NCBI RefSeq assembly: GCF_036381655.1 | Contig: NZ_DASVCJ010000076.1 | Span: 1 to 64,000 of the forward strand | DNA from: Ferrovibrio sp036381655 | Lineage (GTDB): Bacteria > Pseudomonadota > Alphaproteobacteria > Ferrovibrionales > Ferrovibrionaceae | Direction of reading: 5' to 3' | Length of the DNA stretch: 64,000 nt | Part shown: in pieces, positions 49,362-58,564 of the stretch | Layout of the letters: every line of letters starts with the position of its first letter | How positions within the stretch are numbered: position 1 is the stretch's first letter | The notes under the pieces: generated by a model | Told to the model about the DNA's origin: nothing | The model's input: only the letters and a program-made list of their open reading frames with translations | Database searches by the model: none | Position numbers and translations under genes: made by a program

Positions 49362-49816
49362 GGCTCCTTGTCATCGGCCTCCTGGTACTGATTACGCTGG
49401 GAGGTGGCGGGTTCGCCGTGTACCGCCTGGTCTTCGCGCCGAAGGCGGAGCAGGGAGCGGTTGATCCCGATGATCCGCCGCCGCCAACGCCGATAAAGCG
49501 GCCTGCCTTTGTCCCCCTGGACCCCTTCAGCGTCTATATCCAGCCGGAGGGGCAGAAACCGCGCGAGATTCTGCTGGTGCTCAATCTCGAGGTGCCGCCG
49601 GACAATGTCCCGCAGGTCAATGCGAAACTGCACCTTCTACGAGACCGCTACATTCGCGAGCTGCTGAAGGAGGATCCTTACCCGGTGCCGGCGCGCTTCA
49701 CGGCGAAGGATCTCTATTTCATCCGCGAGAAGCTCAAAGGACCGACCGACGAGGTCTTGGGCAAAGGGATCGTGACGCAAATCCTGCTTCTCAATATTGT
49801 TGGACAGTTGCATTAG
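49349..49816 (+). CDS. Single-pass membrane protein, FliL-like
   Basis: A 155-residue protein with an N-terminal membrane helix (LLVIGLLVLITLGGGGFAVYRLVF) and a periplasmic domain: FVPLDPFSVYIQPEGQKPREILLVLNLEV and RDRYIRELLKEDPYPVPARF. This layout resembles FliL-family proteins, but no flagellar gene is near, and it sits between thiL and hppA as in related alphaproteobacteria. ATG 49358 (ATGA overlap) is an alternative start. I would call it conserved with a FliL-like fold; function unassigned. Confidence 0.6.
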   Translation: MRRMRLLVIGLLVLITLGGGGFAVYRLVFAPKAEQGAVDPDDPPPPTPIKRPAFVPLDPFSVYIQPEGQKPREILLVLNLEVPPDNVPQVNAKLHLLRDRYIRELLKEDPYPVPARFTAKDLYFIREKLKGPTDEVLGKGIVTQILLLNIVGQLH

Positions 49817-50074
49817 GTAGAATTGGCCTGTTCTCCGGTGAGCCCGAGCCGGCCGGGACGGCCCTCTGGCCGATACCCGGCAGCGCCGCCTGACTTGGCT
49901 ACATAACCCTCGGAAAACCAAGTCTTATTGCGCCGCACCGGGTTCTCTGGCATAACCCACGAGGTCGCCCACGCGAATCGCTGGGCCAAGAAATAAGAGT
50001 CGCGTATCCCCGTTCGGCGTCCTGTGATGAACGGGCGAGTCTCGGTCGATCATTAAATTGAAGGGAAGACGCTC

Positions 50075-52159
50075 ATGACTGAGTTGTGGTTCGCCATTGC
50101 CTGTGGGGTGTTGGCGTTATTGTACGGCCTCTGGACCTCGCGGTCCGTTCTCGCGGAGGCGGCCGGTAACCAGCGTATGCAGGAAATCGCGGCGGCGGTC
50201 CAGGAAGGCGCATCCGCTTATCTGAACCGTCAGTACCGCACCATCGGCATGGTCGGCGTGGTTGTCGCCATCATCATTGGCGTTACGCTCGGCTTAAAGG
50301 TCGCGATCGGCTTCTTGATCGGCGCCGTGCTGTCCGGCTCGGCGGGCTACATCGGCATGAACATCTCGGTCCGCGCCAATGTGCGGACGGCGGAAGGCGC
50401 GCGTAAGGGCCTTGAGCATGCGTTGAACATCGCGTTCAAGGCGGGTGCCGTTACCGGCCTTCTGGTGGTCGGCCTCGCGCTGCTGGGCGTTGCGATCTAC
50501 TACGTCGTCCTGACCAGCATGGGCGTTGGCGGCCGCGAACTGACCGATGCACTGGTCGCGCTCGGTTTCGGCTCCTCGCTGATCTCGATTTTCGCCCGTC
50601 TGGGCGGCGGCATCTTCACCAAGGGCGCCGATGTCGGCGCGGACCTGGTCGGCAAGGTGGAAGCCGGTATCCCGGAAGACGATCCGCGCAATCCGGCGGT
50701 GATCGCCGACAACGTCGGCGACAATGTCGGTGACTGCGCCGGTATGGCAGCCGACTTGTTCGAAACCTATGCGGTGACGATCGTGGCGACCATGGTTCTG
50801 GCCTCGATCTATTTCGCCGCCGATGCCGCCGTGGTGGCTCGTTTCATGGCTTACCCGCTGGTCATCGCCGGCACCTGCATCATCACCTCGGTGATCGGTA
50901 CCTTCTTCGTCCGCCTCGGCAGCAGCCAGAACATCATGGGCGCGCTGTACAAGGGCTTGATCGTTACCGGTATCCTGTCCGCCGTTGCCCTTTGGCCGAT
51001 TACGTCCTGGGTGCTGGGCGGAATGGATGCGCAGTTCACGGCTGGCGCCAAGAGCTTCACCGCGCAGAGCCTGTTCTGGTGCGGCATCGTCGGCCTGCTG
51101 GTGACGGCCTTCATCGTCTGGGCGACGGAGTATTACACCGGCACCAATTTCCGGCCGGTGAAGAGCGTGGCCCAGGCCTCGACCACGGGTCACGGCACGA
51201 ACGTGATCCAGGGTCTTGCCGTTTCGATGGAAGCGACGGCCTTGCCGGCGCTGTTCATCGTTGCCGGCATTGTGGTCACCTACATGCTGGCCGGCCTGCT
51301 CGGGATCGCCATCGCGGTCACCACCATGCTGGCGCTTGCCGGCATCATCGTGGCGCTCGATGCTTACGGCCCGGTGACCGACAACGCCGGCGGTATCGCC
51401 GAAATGTCCGATCTGCCGAAGGACGTCCGCAAGACGACCGATGCGCTTGACGCGGTCGGCAACACCACGAAGGCCGTCACCAAGGGTTATGCCATCGGCT
51501 CGGCGGGCTTCGGTTCCCTGGTGCTGTTCGCCGCTTACACGGAGGATCTGAAGTACTTCTTCAAGGACATCACGATCGATTTCTCCTTGAGCAATCCTTA
51601 CGTCGTCGTCGGTCTGCTGCTCGGTGGCCTGCTGCCGTACCTCTTCGGCGCGATGGGCATGACCGCCGTCGGTCGTGCTGCCGGCTCGGTGGTCGTCGAA
51701 GTGCGGCGCCAGTTCAAGGAAATCGCCGGCATCATGGAAGGCAAGGCCAAGCCCGATTACTCCAAGGCGGTGGACCTGCTGACCAAGGCAGCGATCAAGG
51801 AAATGGTCGTGCCGAGCCTGTTGCCGGTGCTGTCGCCGATCGTGGTGTATTTCGTCATCACCGCCATCGCCGGTCAGGCGGCTGCCTTTGCCGCAGTGGG
51901 CGCCATGCTGCTCGGTGTTATCGTCACCGGCCTGTTCGTCGCCATTTCCATGACGGCTGGCGGCGGTGCCTGGGATAACGCCAAGAAGTACATTGAGGAA
52001 GGCCACCACGGCGGCAAGGGCTCTGATGCCCATAAAGCAGCGGTGACTGGCGATACGGTCGGTGATCCGTACAAGGACACTGCTGGTCCGGCAGTGAATC
52101 CGCTGATCAAGATCACCAATATCGTTGCGCTGCTGCTGCTGGCCGTGCTGTCGCACTGA
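50075..52159 (+). CDS. hppA: Membrane H+-translocating pyrophosphatase, potassium-independent type
   Basis: A 694-residue membrane pyrophosphatase that couples PPi hydrolysis to proton pumping, with about 16 hydrophobic helices. The PPi/Mg2+ site includes DVGADLVGKVEAGIPEDDPRNPAVIADNVGDNVGD (read in parts) with conserved Asp and Lys residues. The segment DAVGNTTKAVTKGYAIGSAGF has Lys where potassium-dependent enzymes have Ala, so this is the K+-independent class. Upstream is a 258-base gap without a strong promoter that I can see; a terminator lies 22 bases after its stop. Confidence 0.95.
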   Translation: MTELWFAIACGVLALLYGLWTSRSVLAEAAGNQRMQEIAAAVQEGASAYLNRQYRTIGMVGVVVAIIIGVTLGLKVAIGFLIGAVLSGSAGYIGMNISVRANVRTAEGARKGLEHALNIAFKAGAVTGLLVVGLALLGVAIYYVVLTSMGVGGRELTDALVALGFGSSLISIFARLGGGIFTKGADVGADLVGKVEAGIPEDDPRNPAVIADNVGDNVGDCAGMAADLFETYAVTIVATMVLASIYFAADAAVVARFMAYPLVIAGTCIITSVIGTFFVRLGSSQNIMGALYKGLIVTGILSAVALWPITSWVLGGMDAQFTAGAKSFTAQSLFWCGIVGLLVTAFIVWATEYYTGTNFRPVKSVAQASTTGHGTNVIQGLAVSMEATALPALFIVAGIVVTYMLAGLLGIAIAVTTMLALAGIIVALDAYGPVTDNAGGIAEMSDLPKDVRKTTDALDAVGNTTKAVTKGYAIGSAGFGSLVLFAAYTEDLKYFFKDITIDFSLSNPYVVVGLLLGGLLPYLFGAMGMTAVGRAAGSVVVEVRRQFKEIAGIMEGKAKPDYSKAVDLLTKAAIKEMVVPSLLPVLSPIVVYFVITAIAGQAAAFAAVGAMLLGVIVTGLFVAISMTAGGGAWDNAKKYIEEGHHGGKGSDAHKAAVTGDTVGDPYKDTAGPAVNPLIKITNIVALLLLAVLSH

Positions 52160-52180
52160 GCAGAGAGCGATTTGAAACGA

Positions 52181-52207
52181 AGGGCCGGGCAAAACCCGGC
52201 CCTTTTT
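52181..52207 (+). terminator. Rho-independent terminator between hppA and cobS
   Basis: AGGGCCGGG (52181-52189) pairs perfectly with CCCGGCCCT (52195-52203) around the loop CAAAA, followed by TTTT. It lies between the stops of convergent genes hppA and cobS and may serve mainly hppA; on the opposite strand the A-rich loop and tract are less favourable. Confidence 0.85.
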
Positions 52208-52226
52208 ATGCCCGGATAATGTCCAG

Positions 52227-53075
52227 TTAAATCGCGATTGTCGTGGCGCTGATTGCCAGCAAGATGGCGATTTCCACGATCTGTTGCGTGGCGCCCAGGA
52301 CATCTCCGGTATGGCCGCCGATCTGCCATTTGGCCAGCACCGCCATGAGCAACGCTGCGATGGCCACGCAGCCGATACTGATCATCCAGTTGGGCGCAGG
52401 CAGCAGGAGGAAGGCTGCCAGCGCCGCAATCGCGATGCAAATGGCAAGGGAAGGCAGTGGCACCCTGCCGCTGGACGCGGCAAGGCCGTCGGTACGTGCG
52501 GGAGGCAAGGCGTACCAGACGATCGCCATGGCCGCGCGCGAGAGTGCGCTGGCGGCAATCAGAGTAATGACGACGGCGCTGGCCTGGCTGATGGACTGAT
52601 CGTAGTCGTCCGAGGTCGAAATCAGGCTGTTGGCAAGTTCGCTGATCGTCGTGAACCGCAGACCAAGCGCGAGAATGAGCGCGAGCACGCCATAGGTACC
52701 GATGCGGCTGTCTCGCATGATGGCCAATTTGCGCTCTCGATCGGTGCCGCCGCCGAAGCCATCCGCGGTATCGGCCAGGCCATCCTCGTGCAGCCCGCCG
52801 GTCAGAACGATTTGTGTCACGATGGCGAGCAGGGTGGCACTGTCGACCCCGATCCCGAGCTGGTTCGTGAGCAGGAAGACGAGCCCACTACCGAGGCCGA
52901 TCACGACGCCCACCAGAGGAAAGGCCCACACCGCGCGTCCGGTAAGCTCCGGGCGGCCCGGTTTGCCCGGCAGCGGAAGACGCGTCAGCAGCCGGAAAGC
53001 CCGTGGAATATCAGTCGGCCAGGCCGCAGCTGCCGCGGAGGGCTGATTGTCTTGATCTTGTTCAGGTTCTGACAT
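52227..53075 (-). CDS. cobS: Adenosylcobinamide-GDP ribazoletransferase (cobalamin synthase)
   Basis: CobS, 282 residues, joins alpha-ribazole to adenosylcobinamide-GDP in late cobalamin synthesis. It is a hydrophobic membrane protein with the conserved GGLHEDGLADTADGFGGG near residue 95 and RDSRIGTYGVLALILAL soon after. The N-terminal 20 residues are acidic and Ala-rich. It is divergent from cobT across a 97-base gap, too short for a full cobalamin riboswitch, which I did not see. Confidence 0.93.
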   Translation of the reverse strand: MSEPEQDQDNQPSAAAAAWPTDIPRAFRLLTRLPLPGKPGRPELTGRAVWAFPLVGVVIGLGSGLVFLLTNQLGIGVDSATLLAIVTQIVLTGGLHEDGLADTADGFGGGTDRERKLAIMRDSRIGTYGVLALILALGLRFTTISELANSLISTSDDYDQSISQASAVVITLIAASALSRAAMAIVWYALPPARTDGLAASSGRVPLPSLAICIAIAALAAFLLLPAPNWMISIGCVAIAALLMAVLAKWQIGGHTGDVLGATQQIVEIAILLAISATTIAI

Positions 53076-53172
53076 TTCGATGCATTGCGGTCGGAAGAGG
53101 GCTGCCTTATAGCACGCTCTCTACGGCGGACGAAGCAAGGCGGATAGCCATCGGAAGGGGGCTGCATTGCGG

Positions 53173-54192
53173 ATGGAATTTCAAAGCTATGCCGAGATTC
53201 ATGCCAGGGTTAAGGCCCTGCCGGCCGCCGACCGGCTTGCCGAAGCCGCAGCCCGCGCACGCGATGCGGAATTGACGAAACCGGCAGGCTCCCTGGCCCG
53301 GCTCGAGCAATGTGTCTTTCATCTCGCAGGTTGGCAGGGCCGGCCCAAACCGCGGCTCGACAAGGTGCATATTCTGATATTCGCCGGTAATCACGGGATC
53401 GCCGCGCGAGGCGTTTCCGCTTTTCCGGCCGAGGTCACCGCGCAGATGGTTGCCAATTTCGAGCGTGGCGGCGCGGCGATCAACCAGTTGGCCAAGCTGC
53501 ATGGCGCCGCCTTGTCTGTTACCGCCCTTGATCTGGATCGGCCGACCCGGGACTTTACGCTCACAGCAGCCATGACCGAAGAGGAATGCCTGGCCGCCAT
53601 CAATGCAGGTGCGGCTGCCGTGCCCGAACGGAGCGATCTCGTAATCGTCGGCGAGATGGGGATCGGCAACACCACCGTGGCGGCGGCCATCGCAGCGGCA
53701 CTCTTTGGCGGTGGCGTTGCTGAATGGGTCGGCGCCGGAACCGGCGTTGCCGGTGCTGCGCTGACCAGCAAACTGTCTGCGGTCGAGGTCGGTATAGCCC
53801 GTCATGCCGGCGCGCTGGACGATCCCTTGGCTATTCTGCAGGCATTGGGTGGCCGGGAGCTGGCTGCCATATTCGGGGCAGTTCTGGCGGCCCGCCTGCG
53901 CTCGATCTCGGTTTTGCTGGATGGCTTTGTCACCGCCGCTGCCGCTGCGGTACTGGCGAGATTGGCGCCCGGAGGATTGGATCATTGCCTGACCGGACAT
54001 GTGTCCGCCGAGCGGGGACATCGCCGGCTGCTCGATCGGCTAGGCCAGCAGCCGCTGCTGGATCTCGGTATGCGATTGGGTGAAGGCTCCGGGGCCGCGG
54101 TCGCCCTTGGCTTGCTCAAGGCGGCAGTTGCCTGCCATGACGGCATGTCGACATTCGCCGAAGCGAGCGTGAGCAACCGAAACGGTAATTAA
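53173..54192 (+). CDS. cobT: Nicotinate-nucleotide:dimethylbenzimidazole phosphoribosyltransferase
   Basis: CobT, 339 residues, makes alpha-ribazole phosphate for the lower ligand of cobalamin. Typical segments are KPAGSLARLEQCVFHLAGWQG, IFAGNHGIAARGVSAFPAEVTAQMV and IVGEMGIGNTTVAAAIAAAL (read in parts), and the catalytic glutamate lies in MRLGEGSGAAVALGLL near the C-terminus. The open frame begins with TTG at 53167; ATG 53173 is chosen. It is divergent from cobS. Confidence 0.93.
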   Translation: MEFQSYAEIHARVKALPAADRLAEAAARARDAELTKPAGSLARLEQCVFHLAGWQGRPKPRLDKVHILIFAGNHGIAARGVSAFPAEVTAQMVANFERGGAAINQLAKLHGAALSVTALDLDRPTRDFTLTAAMTEEECLAAINAGAAAVPERSDLVIVGEMGIGNTTVAAAIAAALFGGGVAEWVGAGTGVAGAALTSKLSAVEVGIARHAGALDDPLAILQALGGRELAAIFGAVLAARLRSISVLLDGFVTAAAAAVLARLAPGGLDHCLTGHVSAERGHRRLLDRLGQQPLLDLGMRLGEGSGAAVALGLLKAAVACHDGMSTFAEASVSNRNGN

Positions 54193-54206
54193 TTGGGGCA
54201 ATCCGA

Positions 54207-54686
54207 TCAGGGAGGGGCGCCGGGATTGCCAACCGCGCCCGTAGCGTTGCTGTTGAAGCGTCCCAGATTGCCGAAGAGCTGTTCGAGGACCGTCATCTCT
54301 CTGCCACGGGTCGGCGTCTCACGATCCACGAAGGCGACCTGCTTGCCATCCTTCAGACCGTAGCGTTTGATCTCCTTGACCTTCTCATCCTTGTCGAAAG
54401 AGATCGCCACGACCTGCTGGTCGAGCAATTCCGGCGCCAAGAATGCTACGGTCTCGGTCTCGCTGGAGATGTAATAGAACGTGGTGCCCCATTCCGGGAA
54501 GGTGGACGTGGTCGACGGAGAGCCGAGCAGCGCAGCCACCTGAGGCTGTGTGGTCTGACCGACGACGATCTGCTTAAGCTTGTCTTCATCGATGCTGACG
54601 CCGCGAAAATCCTCGCGCGGCGCACAGGCAGCGATTAGCGAAAGCAGTAAAATGGCAAAAACCTTCCCGGTTTTGCTGGTCGGCAT
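54207..54686 (-). CDS. bamE: Outer-membrane assembly lipoprotein BamE/SmpA-OmlA family
   Basis: A 159-residue lipoprotein. The signal peptide (VFAILLLSLIAAC) ends in a lipobox with Cys21 as the lipidated residue; the domain reads IVVGQTTQPQVAALLGSPSTTSTF and TFYYISSETETVAF, typical of SmpA/OmlA-family BamE. It should stabilise the BAM complex. The frame is open upstream to 55106 across the neighbouring gene, but only the ATG at 54686 yields a signal peptide. It ends 15 bases from cobT on the opposite strand. Confidence 0.9.
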   Translation of the reverse strand: MPTSKTGKVFAILLLSLIAACAPREDFRGVSIDEDKLKQIVVGQTTQPQVAALLGSPSTTSTFPEWGTTFYYISSETETVAFLAPELLDQQVVAISFDKDEKVKEIKRYGLKDGKQVAFVDRETPTRGREMTVLEQLFGNLGRFNSNATGAVGNPGAPP

Positions 54687-54785
54687 GACGGATGACTCGC
54701 TGTTATCGGGGCGGCATATTATCTTTTCCGCCGCCGAAGGGCAAACCAGCCACAAAGAACTTTCGCCATCCCACTTTGGAATCAA

Positions 54786-55346
54786 ATGCTTAAAAGAGTT
54801 TTCAGTTTTCTCGCTCCCAAACTGCCCTCCGAGCAGGCCGTGGCGCTTTACAGCGCCATCGTTACGCAGGCCCGCCGGCCCGAATTCTACCGGGACTTTG
54901 CCGTGCCGGATACCCTGGACGGCCGTTTCGACATGATTGTGCTGCACACGATCCTGACCTTGCGGCGGCTGGGGCGAATCGGCGAGCAGGGACGGGCGCT
55001 CAGCCAGACTTTGTTCGATCTGCTCTTCGCGGATATGGACAGCAGCTTGCGTGAAATCGGCGTGGGCGATCTCAGCGTTGGAAAAAAGGTGAAGGCCATG
55101 GCTCAAGCCTTCTATGGCCGGGCCGACGCCTACGAGGCCGGCCTGAACAGCCCAGCCGCGGATGCCGCGCTGACCGGCGCCTTGGCCCGGAATCTGTACG
55201 GCACTGCTTCTGCGCCCCCTGATCCAGCCCTGGCTGGCATGGCCACCTATATGCGGCAGGTCGATACCAACCTGGCAGCCCAGGAAGACGAGTATCTTTT
55301 GGCCGGAAAACTGGTTTTTCCGGCCCCTCCGAGCCTGCTCCGCTGA
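54786..55346 (+). CDS. Ubiquinol-cytochrome c chaperone family protein (CBP3/UQCC1 homologue)
   Basis: A 186-residue homologue of CBP3/UQCC1, which in mitochondria helps cytochrome b and bc1 complex assembly. The core reads LYSAIVTQARRPEFYRDFAVPDTLDGRFDMIVLHTILTLRRLG and GVGDLSVGKKVKAMAQAFYGRADAYEAGL (read in parts). It lies divergent from bamE and ahead of the DUF177 gene, a common alphaproteobacterial order. No signal peptide; it is expected at the cytoplasmic membrane face. Confidence 0.9.
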   Translation: MLKRVFSFLAPKLPSEQAVALYSAIVTQARRPEFYRDFAVPDTLDGRFDMIVLHTILTLRRLGRIGEQGRALSQTLFDLLFADMDSSLREIGVGDLSVGKKVKAMAQAFYGRADAYEAGLNSPAADAALTGALARNLYGTASAPPDPALAGMATYMRQVDTNLAAQEDEYLLAGKLVFPAPPSLLR

Positions 55347-55423
55347 GTTTCCCTGGCGGTTGACCGGAGGGTGGCTTGCCCCTATGTTCCGCCGCCTTGG
55401 CGGCGGGGTCCGGAGGATTGGTC

Positions 55424-55993
55424 ATGCCGAAGGACGCATCGGGTAACGAATTCAGTCATCTGATACAGGTCGACCGGATCGGGCCGGAAGGCACCTTGGT
55501 CCAGTTGACGGCCAGCGCTGCCGAGCGCGAGAGCCTGGCCAAGCGGCTGCAGATTCCCGCAGTATTGGGGGTATCGGCCCAAATCCGGGTGGTTCCGGAC
55601 CCGGCCCTGAAGGGGCAATACCTGCTGCGGGGCTCGTTCGAAGCAGAAGTCGAGCAGACCTGCGTCATCACCTTGGAGCCGGTACGGCAGCGGATCAGGG
55701 AGGACGTCGAGCAGCGTTTCGCGCCAGCCGAGCTAATTGGCGAGCCGGCGCAACTGGAGCGGGATGAGGCCGAATGGCTTGATCCCGAGGCGGAGGATCC
55801 GCCGGATCCGCTGGTTAACGGCGGGATCGATGTCAGCGAGGTGGTAACTGAGGCTTTGGCCCTGGCTTTGGATCCCTATCCGCGAAAGCCGGGGGCGGAG
55901 CTGCCGGAGCAGTATCGTTCTGGCGCCGAATCTGGCGCTGCGGTCAGCCCTTTTGCGGCGCTGGCGAAGCTGAGGACGATTAAAAAGGATTGA
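55424..55993 (+). CDS. DUF177/YceD-family protein
   Basis: A 189-residue YceD/DUF177 protein encoded upstream of rpmF, as in most bacteria. It shows LLRGSFEAEVEQTCVITLEPV, a segment with the conserved Cys, and the C-terminal DVSEVVTEALALALDPYPRKPGAEL motif. The family is linked to 23S rRNA maturation and ribosome assembly in some organisms. The ATG at 55424 follows GGAGG at 55412-55416; the longer frame to 55376 is not used. Confidence 0.9.
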   Translation: MPKDASGNEFSHLIQVDRIGPEGTLVQLTASAAERESLAKRLQIPAVLGVSAQIRVVPDPALKGQYLLRGSFEAEVEQTCVITLEPVRQRIREDVEQRFAPAELIGEPAQLERDEAEWLDPEAEDPPDPLVNGGIDVSEVVTEALALALDPYPRKPGAELPEQYRSGAESGAAVSPFAALAKLRTIKKD

Positions 55994-56004
55994 GGCGAAA
56001 GCCC

Positions 56005-56033
56005 TTGGTCCCCGGGCGCGCCAAGAGTATATA
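56005..56033 (+). promoter_or_regulatory. Candidate sigma70 promoter for rpmF-plsX-fabH
   Basis: TTGGTC at 56005-56010 and TATATA at 56028-56033 are separated by 17 bases in the gap between the YceD gene and rpmF, about 65 bases before the rpmF start from the expected +1. The match is moderate. Confidence 0.45.
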
Positions 56034-56107
56034 GGCGGGGCTTTCTAAGCCGAGGCGGTTGCCTGGTCCAGCGCACCGCCTCGCTTGCATTGTGAGAGAG
56101 ATGTGTC

Positions 56108-56293
56108 ATGGCTGTTCCGAAGAAGAAGAAGTCGAAGTCCAAGCGCGATATGGGCCGCTCGCATGAGGCGCTGAAGGGCAGCGCCTATGTGGAATGCTCC
56201 AATTGCGGCGAGCTGAAGCGGCCGCATCATGTGTGTGGCGCCTGCGGCCATTATGACGGCCGTGAGGTGGTGGCGAAGTCCGCTGCTGCTTAA
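56108..56293 (+). CDS. rpmF: 50S ribosomal protein L32
   Basis: L32, 61 residues, starts MAVPKKKKSKSKRDMGRSHEAL and has a CxxC...CxxC zinc ribbon (ECSNCGELK, HHVCGACGHY), so this is the zinc-binding form. It lies between the YceD gene and plsX, the standard yceD-rpmF-plsX-fabH unit that links ribosome and lipid synthesis. The ribosome binding site is GAGAGAGATG just ahead of the ATG. Confidence 0.96.
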   Translation: MAVPKKKKSKSKRDMGRSHEALKGSAYVECSNCGELKRPHHVCGACGHYDGREVVAKSAAA

Positions 56294-56332
56294 GTCTTTT
56301 CCGGCGATGTTTGAGCGGGTGAGGGCAACGGG

Positions 56333-57442
56333 GTGACCGCGGCCTTGACCATCGCGCTCGATGCCATGGGCGGGGACCATGCCCCCGACATGGTGATCAA
56401 GGGCGCCGCGGCCGTACTCCCGCGTTTTCCGCAGACGAAGTTCCTTTTGTTCGGCGATGCCGGGCAGATCGAGCCTTTGCTGCGGCGTTCTCCCGCGTTG
56501 AACGGACATTACGAACTCCGCCACACGGCGGAGAAGGTGCTGAGCGACGATAAGCCGAGCCAGGCGCTCCGCCGCGGCCGCAATTCGAGCATGCGCCTGG
56601 CGATCGATGCCGTCGTCAATGGCGAAGCGCAGGCCATTGTCTCCGCCGGCAATACCGGTGCGCTTATGGCGATGGCCAAGTTCGTGCTGCGCACGCTCCC
56701 GGGCATCGAGCGGCCGGCGATTGCATCCTTCTTCCCGACGCTCAAGGGCGAGACGGTTCTGCTCGATCTCGGCGCCAATGTCGAATGCGATGCCAAGAAC
56801 CTTGTGCAGTTCGCCGTCATGGGCGCCAACCTGGCGCATTCGGCCCTGGGCCGGCATCGCCCGCGCGTCGGTTTGCTCAATGTCGGGGTCGAAGAAGTCA
56901 AGGGTCACGACGAGGTCAAGGCTGCTGCTGAGGTCCTGCGGTCTGTCGAGAATCCGCCTTTCGAATTTGTCGGCTTCGTCGAAGGCAACGACATTACCAT
57001 GGGCGATACCGACGTCATCGTCACCGACGGCTTCACCGGCAATGTCGCACTGAAGACGGCGGAAGGTACGGCGAAGCTGATGGCCGAGTTGCTGCGCGCC
57101 TCCTTCAAGCGCTCGATCTTCACCAAGATCGGCTATCTTTTCGCCAGCGCCGGCCTGACCATGCTGAAGGACCGCATGGATCCGCGCTTTTACAATGGCG
57201 GCGTGCTGCTCGGTCTGAACGGCATCACGGTGAAAAGCCATGGCGGCACCGATGATGTCGGTTTCGCCGCCGCGCTGGAGGTGGCCATAGACATGGCGCA
57301 GGACCGGCTGATCGATCGCATCAAGGCGGATTTCTCAGGCGCCTTTGCCGATTCCCTGGCGTCCCGCCCGGCCGTCGTCGAAACGGCCCCGGAAGCCAAT
57401 CAGTCCGAAGAAAAACAGAATGTCAGTGCGAGGATGTCATGA
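56333..57442 (+). CDS. plsX: Phosphate acyltransferase PlsX
   Basis: PlsX, 369 residues, makes acyl-phosphate from acyl-ACP for phospholipid synthesis. The start LTIALDAMGGDHAPDMVIKGA and the central SAGNTGALMAMAKFVLRTLPGIERPAI are diagnostic, as is the later TDGFTGNVALKTAEGTAKLM. It uses a GTG start. The C-terminal tail (about residues 345-369) is acidic and variable. Its stop overlaps the fabH ATG by four bases. Confidence 0.96.
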   Translation: MTAALTIALDAMGGDHAPDMVIKGAAAVLPRFPQTKFLLFGDAGQIEPLLRRSPALNGHYELRHTAEKVLSDDKPSQALRRGRNSSMRLAIDAVVNGEAQAIVSAGNTGALMAMAKFVLRTLPGIERPAIASFFPTLKGETVLLDLGANVECDAKNLVQFAVMGANLAHSALGRHRPRVGLLNVGVEEVKGHDEVKAAAEVLRSVENPPFEFVGFVEGNDITMGDTDVIVTDGFTGNVALKTAEGTAKLMAELLRASFKRSIFTKIGYLFASAGLTMLKDRMDPRFYNGGVLLGLNGITVKSHGGTDDVGFAAALEVAIDMAQDRLIDRIKADFSGAFADSLASRPAVVETAPEANQSEEKQNVSARMS

Positions 57443-58410
57443 TTCGGTCAGTCGTCGTCGGTTGCGGCAGTTATCTGCCTGAACGCGTGCTGACCAATGC
57501 CGATCTAGCCAAGCTGGTCGACACCTCGGACGAATGGATCGTCGAGCGCACGGGCATCCGTCAGCGTCATATCGCCGCCGAAGGCGAACAAACCTCCGAT
57601 CTGGCGCTGCATGCCGCGAAAGCGGCGCTCGCCAATGCAAAGCTCTCGGCCGATGAGATCGATCTGATCGTTCTGGCCACCGCGACGCCGGATGAAACCT
57701 TTCCCGCCACGGCTTGTCGCGTGCAGGCCGGACTTGGCATGACCCGTGGCTTCGCTTTCGACGTTCAGGCCGTCTGTTCGGGCTTCGTCTATGCCCTGGC
57801 CACCGCCGACAATTTCATCAAGGCCGGCCAGGCCAAAACTGCCCTGGTGATCGGCGCCGAGACGTTTTCGCGCATCATCGACTGGACCGACCGCACCACC
57901 TGCGTGCTGTTTGCCGATGGCGCCGGCGCGCTGGTATTGAAAGCGGAAGAGGGAGCTGGCAGCATCAACGACCGCGGCGTGCTGACGACGCATCTGCATT
58001 CCGATGGCCGCTACCATGACCTGCTCTATGTCGATGGCGGCCCCTCCAGCACGCAGACGACGGGCAACCTGCGCATGCTCGGCAGGGAGGTTTTCCGTCA
58101 TGCTGTCGTCAATCTCGCCGATGTGGTGAAGGAGACGCTTGCCGCCGTGGGCATGCAGGCGACCGACATCGACTGGCTGGTGCCGCACCAGGCCAACAAG
58201 CGCATCATCGATGGCACCGCCCGCAAGCTGGGTTTGAGCACCGACCAGGTGGTGCTGACGGTGGAACGCCATGGCAATACCTCCGCGGCCTCGGTGCCGC
58301 TGGCTCTGGCCGAAGCCGCCGCGGACGGCCGGATCAAGCGGGGCGACGTGGTTCTGCTCGAAGCCATGGGCGGCGGTTTTACCTGGGGCAGTGCCCTCAT
58401 CCGCTGGTGA
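57439..58410 (+). CDS. fabH: 3-oxoacyl-ACP synthase III (FabH)
   Basis: FabH, 323 residues, starts fatty-acid synthesis by condensing acetyl-CoA with malonyl-ACP. The active-site residues are Cys113 (VQAVCSGFVYAL), His in WLVPHQANKRI and Asn in HGNTSAASVPLAL. Early segments MIRSVVVGCGSYLPERVLTN and VERTGIRQRHIAAEGE are typical. It starts in an ATGA overlap with plsX. ihfA is 154 bases downstream. Confidence 0.97.
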   Translation: MIRSVVVGCGSYLPERVLTNADLAKLVDTSDEWIVERTGIRQRHIAAEGEQTSDLALHAAKAALANAKLSADEIDLIVLATATPDETFPATACRVQAGLGMTRGFAFDVQAVCSGFVYALATADNFIKAGQAKTALVIGAETFSRIIDWTDRTTCVLFADGAGALVLKAEEGAGSINDRGVLTTHLHSDGRYHDLLYVDGGPSSTQTTGNLRMLGREVFRHAVVNLADVVKETLAAVGMQATDIDWLVPHQANKRIIDGTARKLGLSTDQVVLTVERHGNTSAASVPLALAEAAADGRIKRGDVVLLEAMGGGFTWGSALIRW

Positions 58411-58564
58411 TGCGGCTGGTTGCCCCGCCAACCTCGTTTCCCGGTAGAATTTCCGCCCGTAAACTCCCAATTTGAGAGGCTGATTCGGCGAACGTCGTAT
58501 TGACGCTTGCCCGGGCTTAAGTTAGCGTCACACCAATAAAATTTGACATAAGGGGGTGGTGGCG

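Noticed and set aside
50294..52303. A 669-codon minus-strand frame opposite hppA
   Set aside because: It mirrors the hydrophobic codons of hppA as charged residues; no domain is recognisable.
53076..53172. A cobalamin riboswitch between cobS and cobT
   Set aside because: The gap is only 97 bases, shorter than the usual aptamer of about 200, and the B12-box consensus was not seen.
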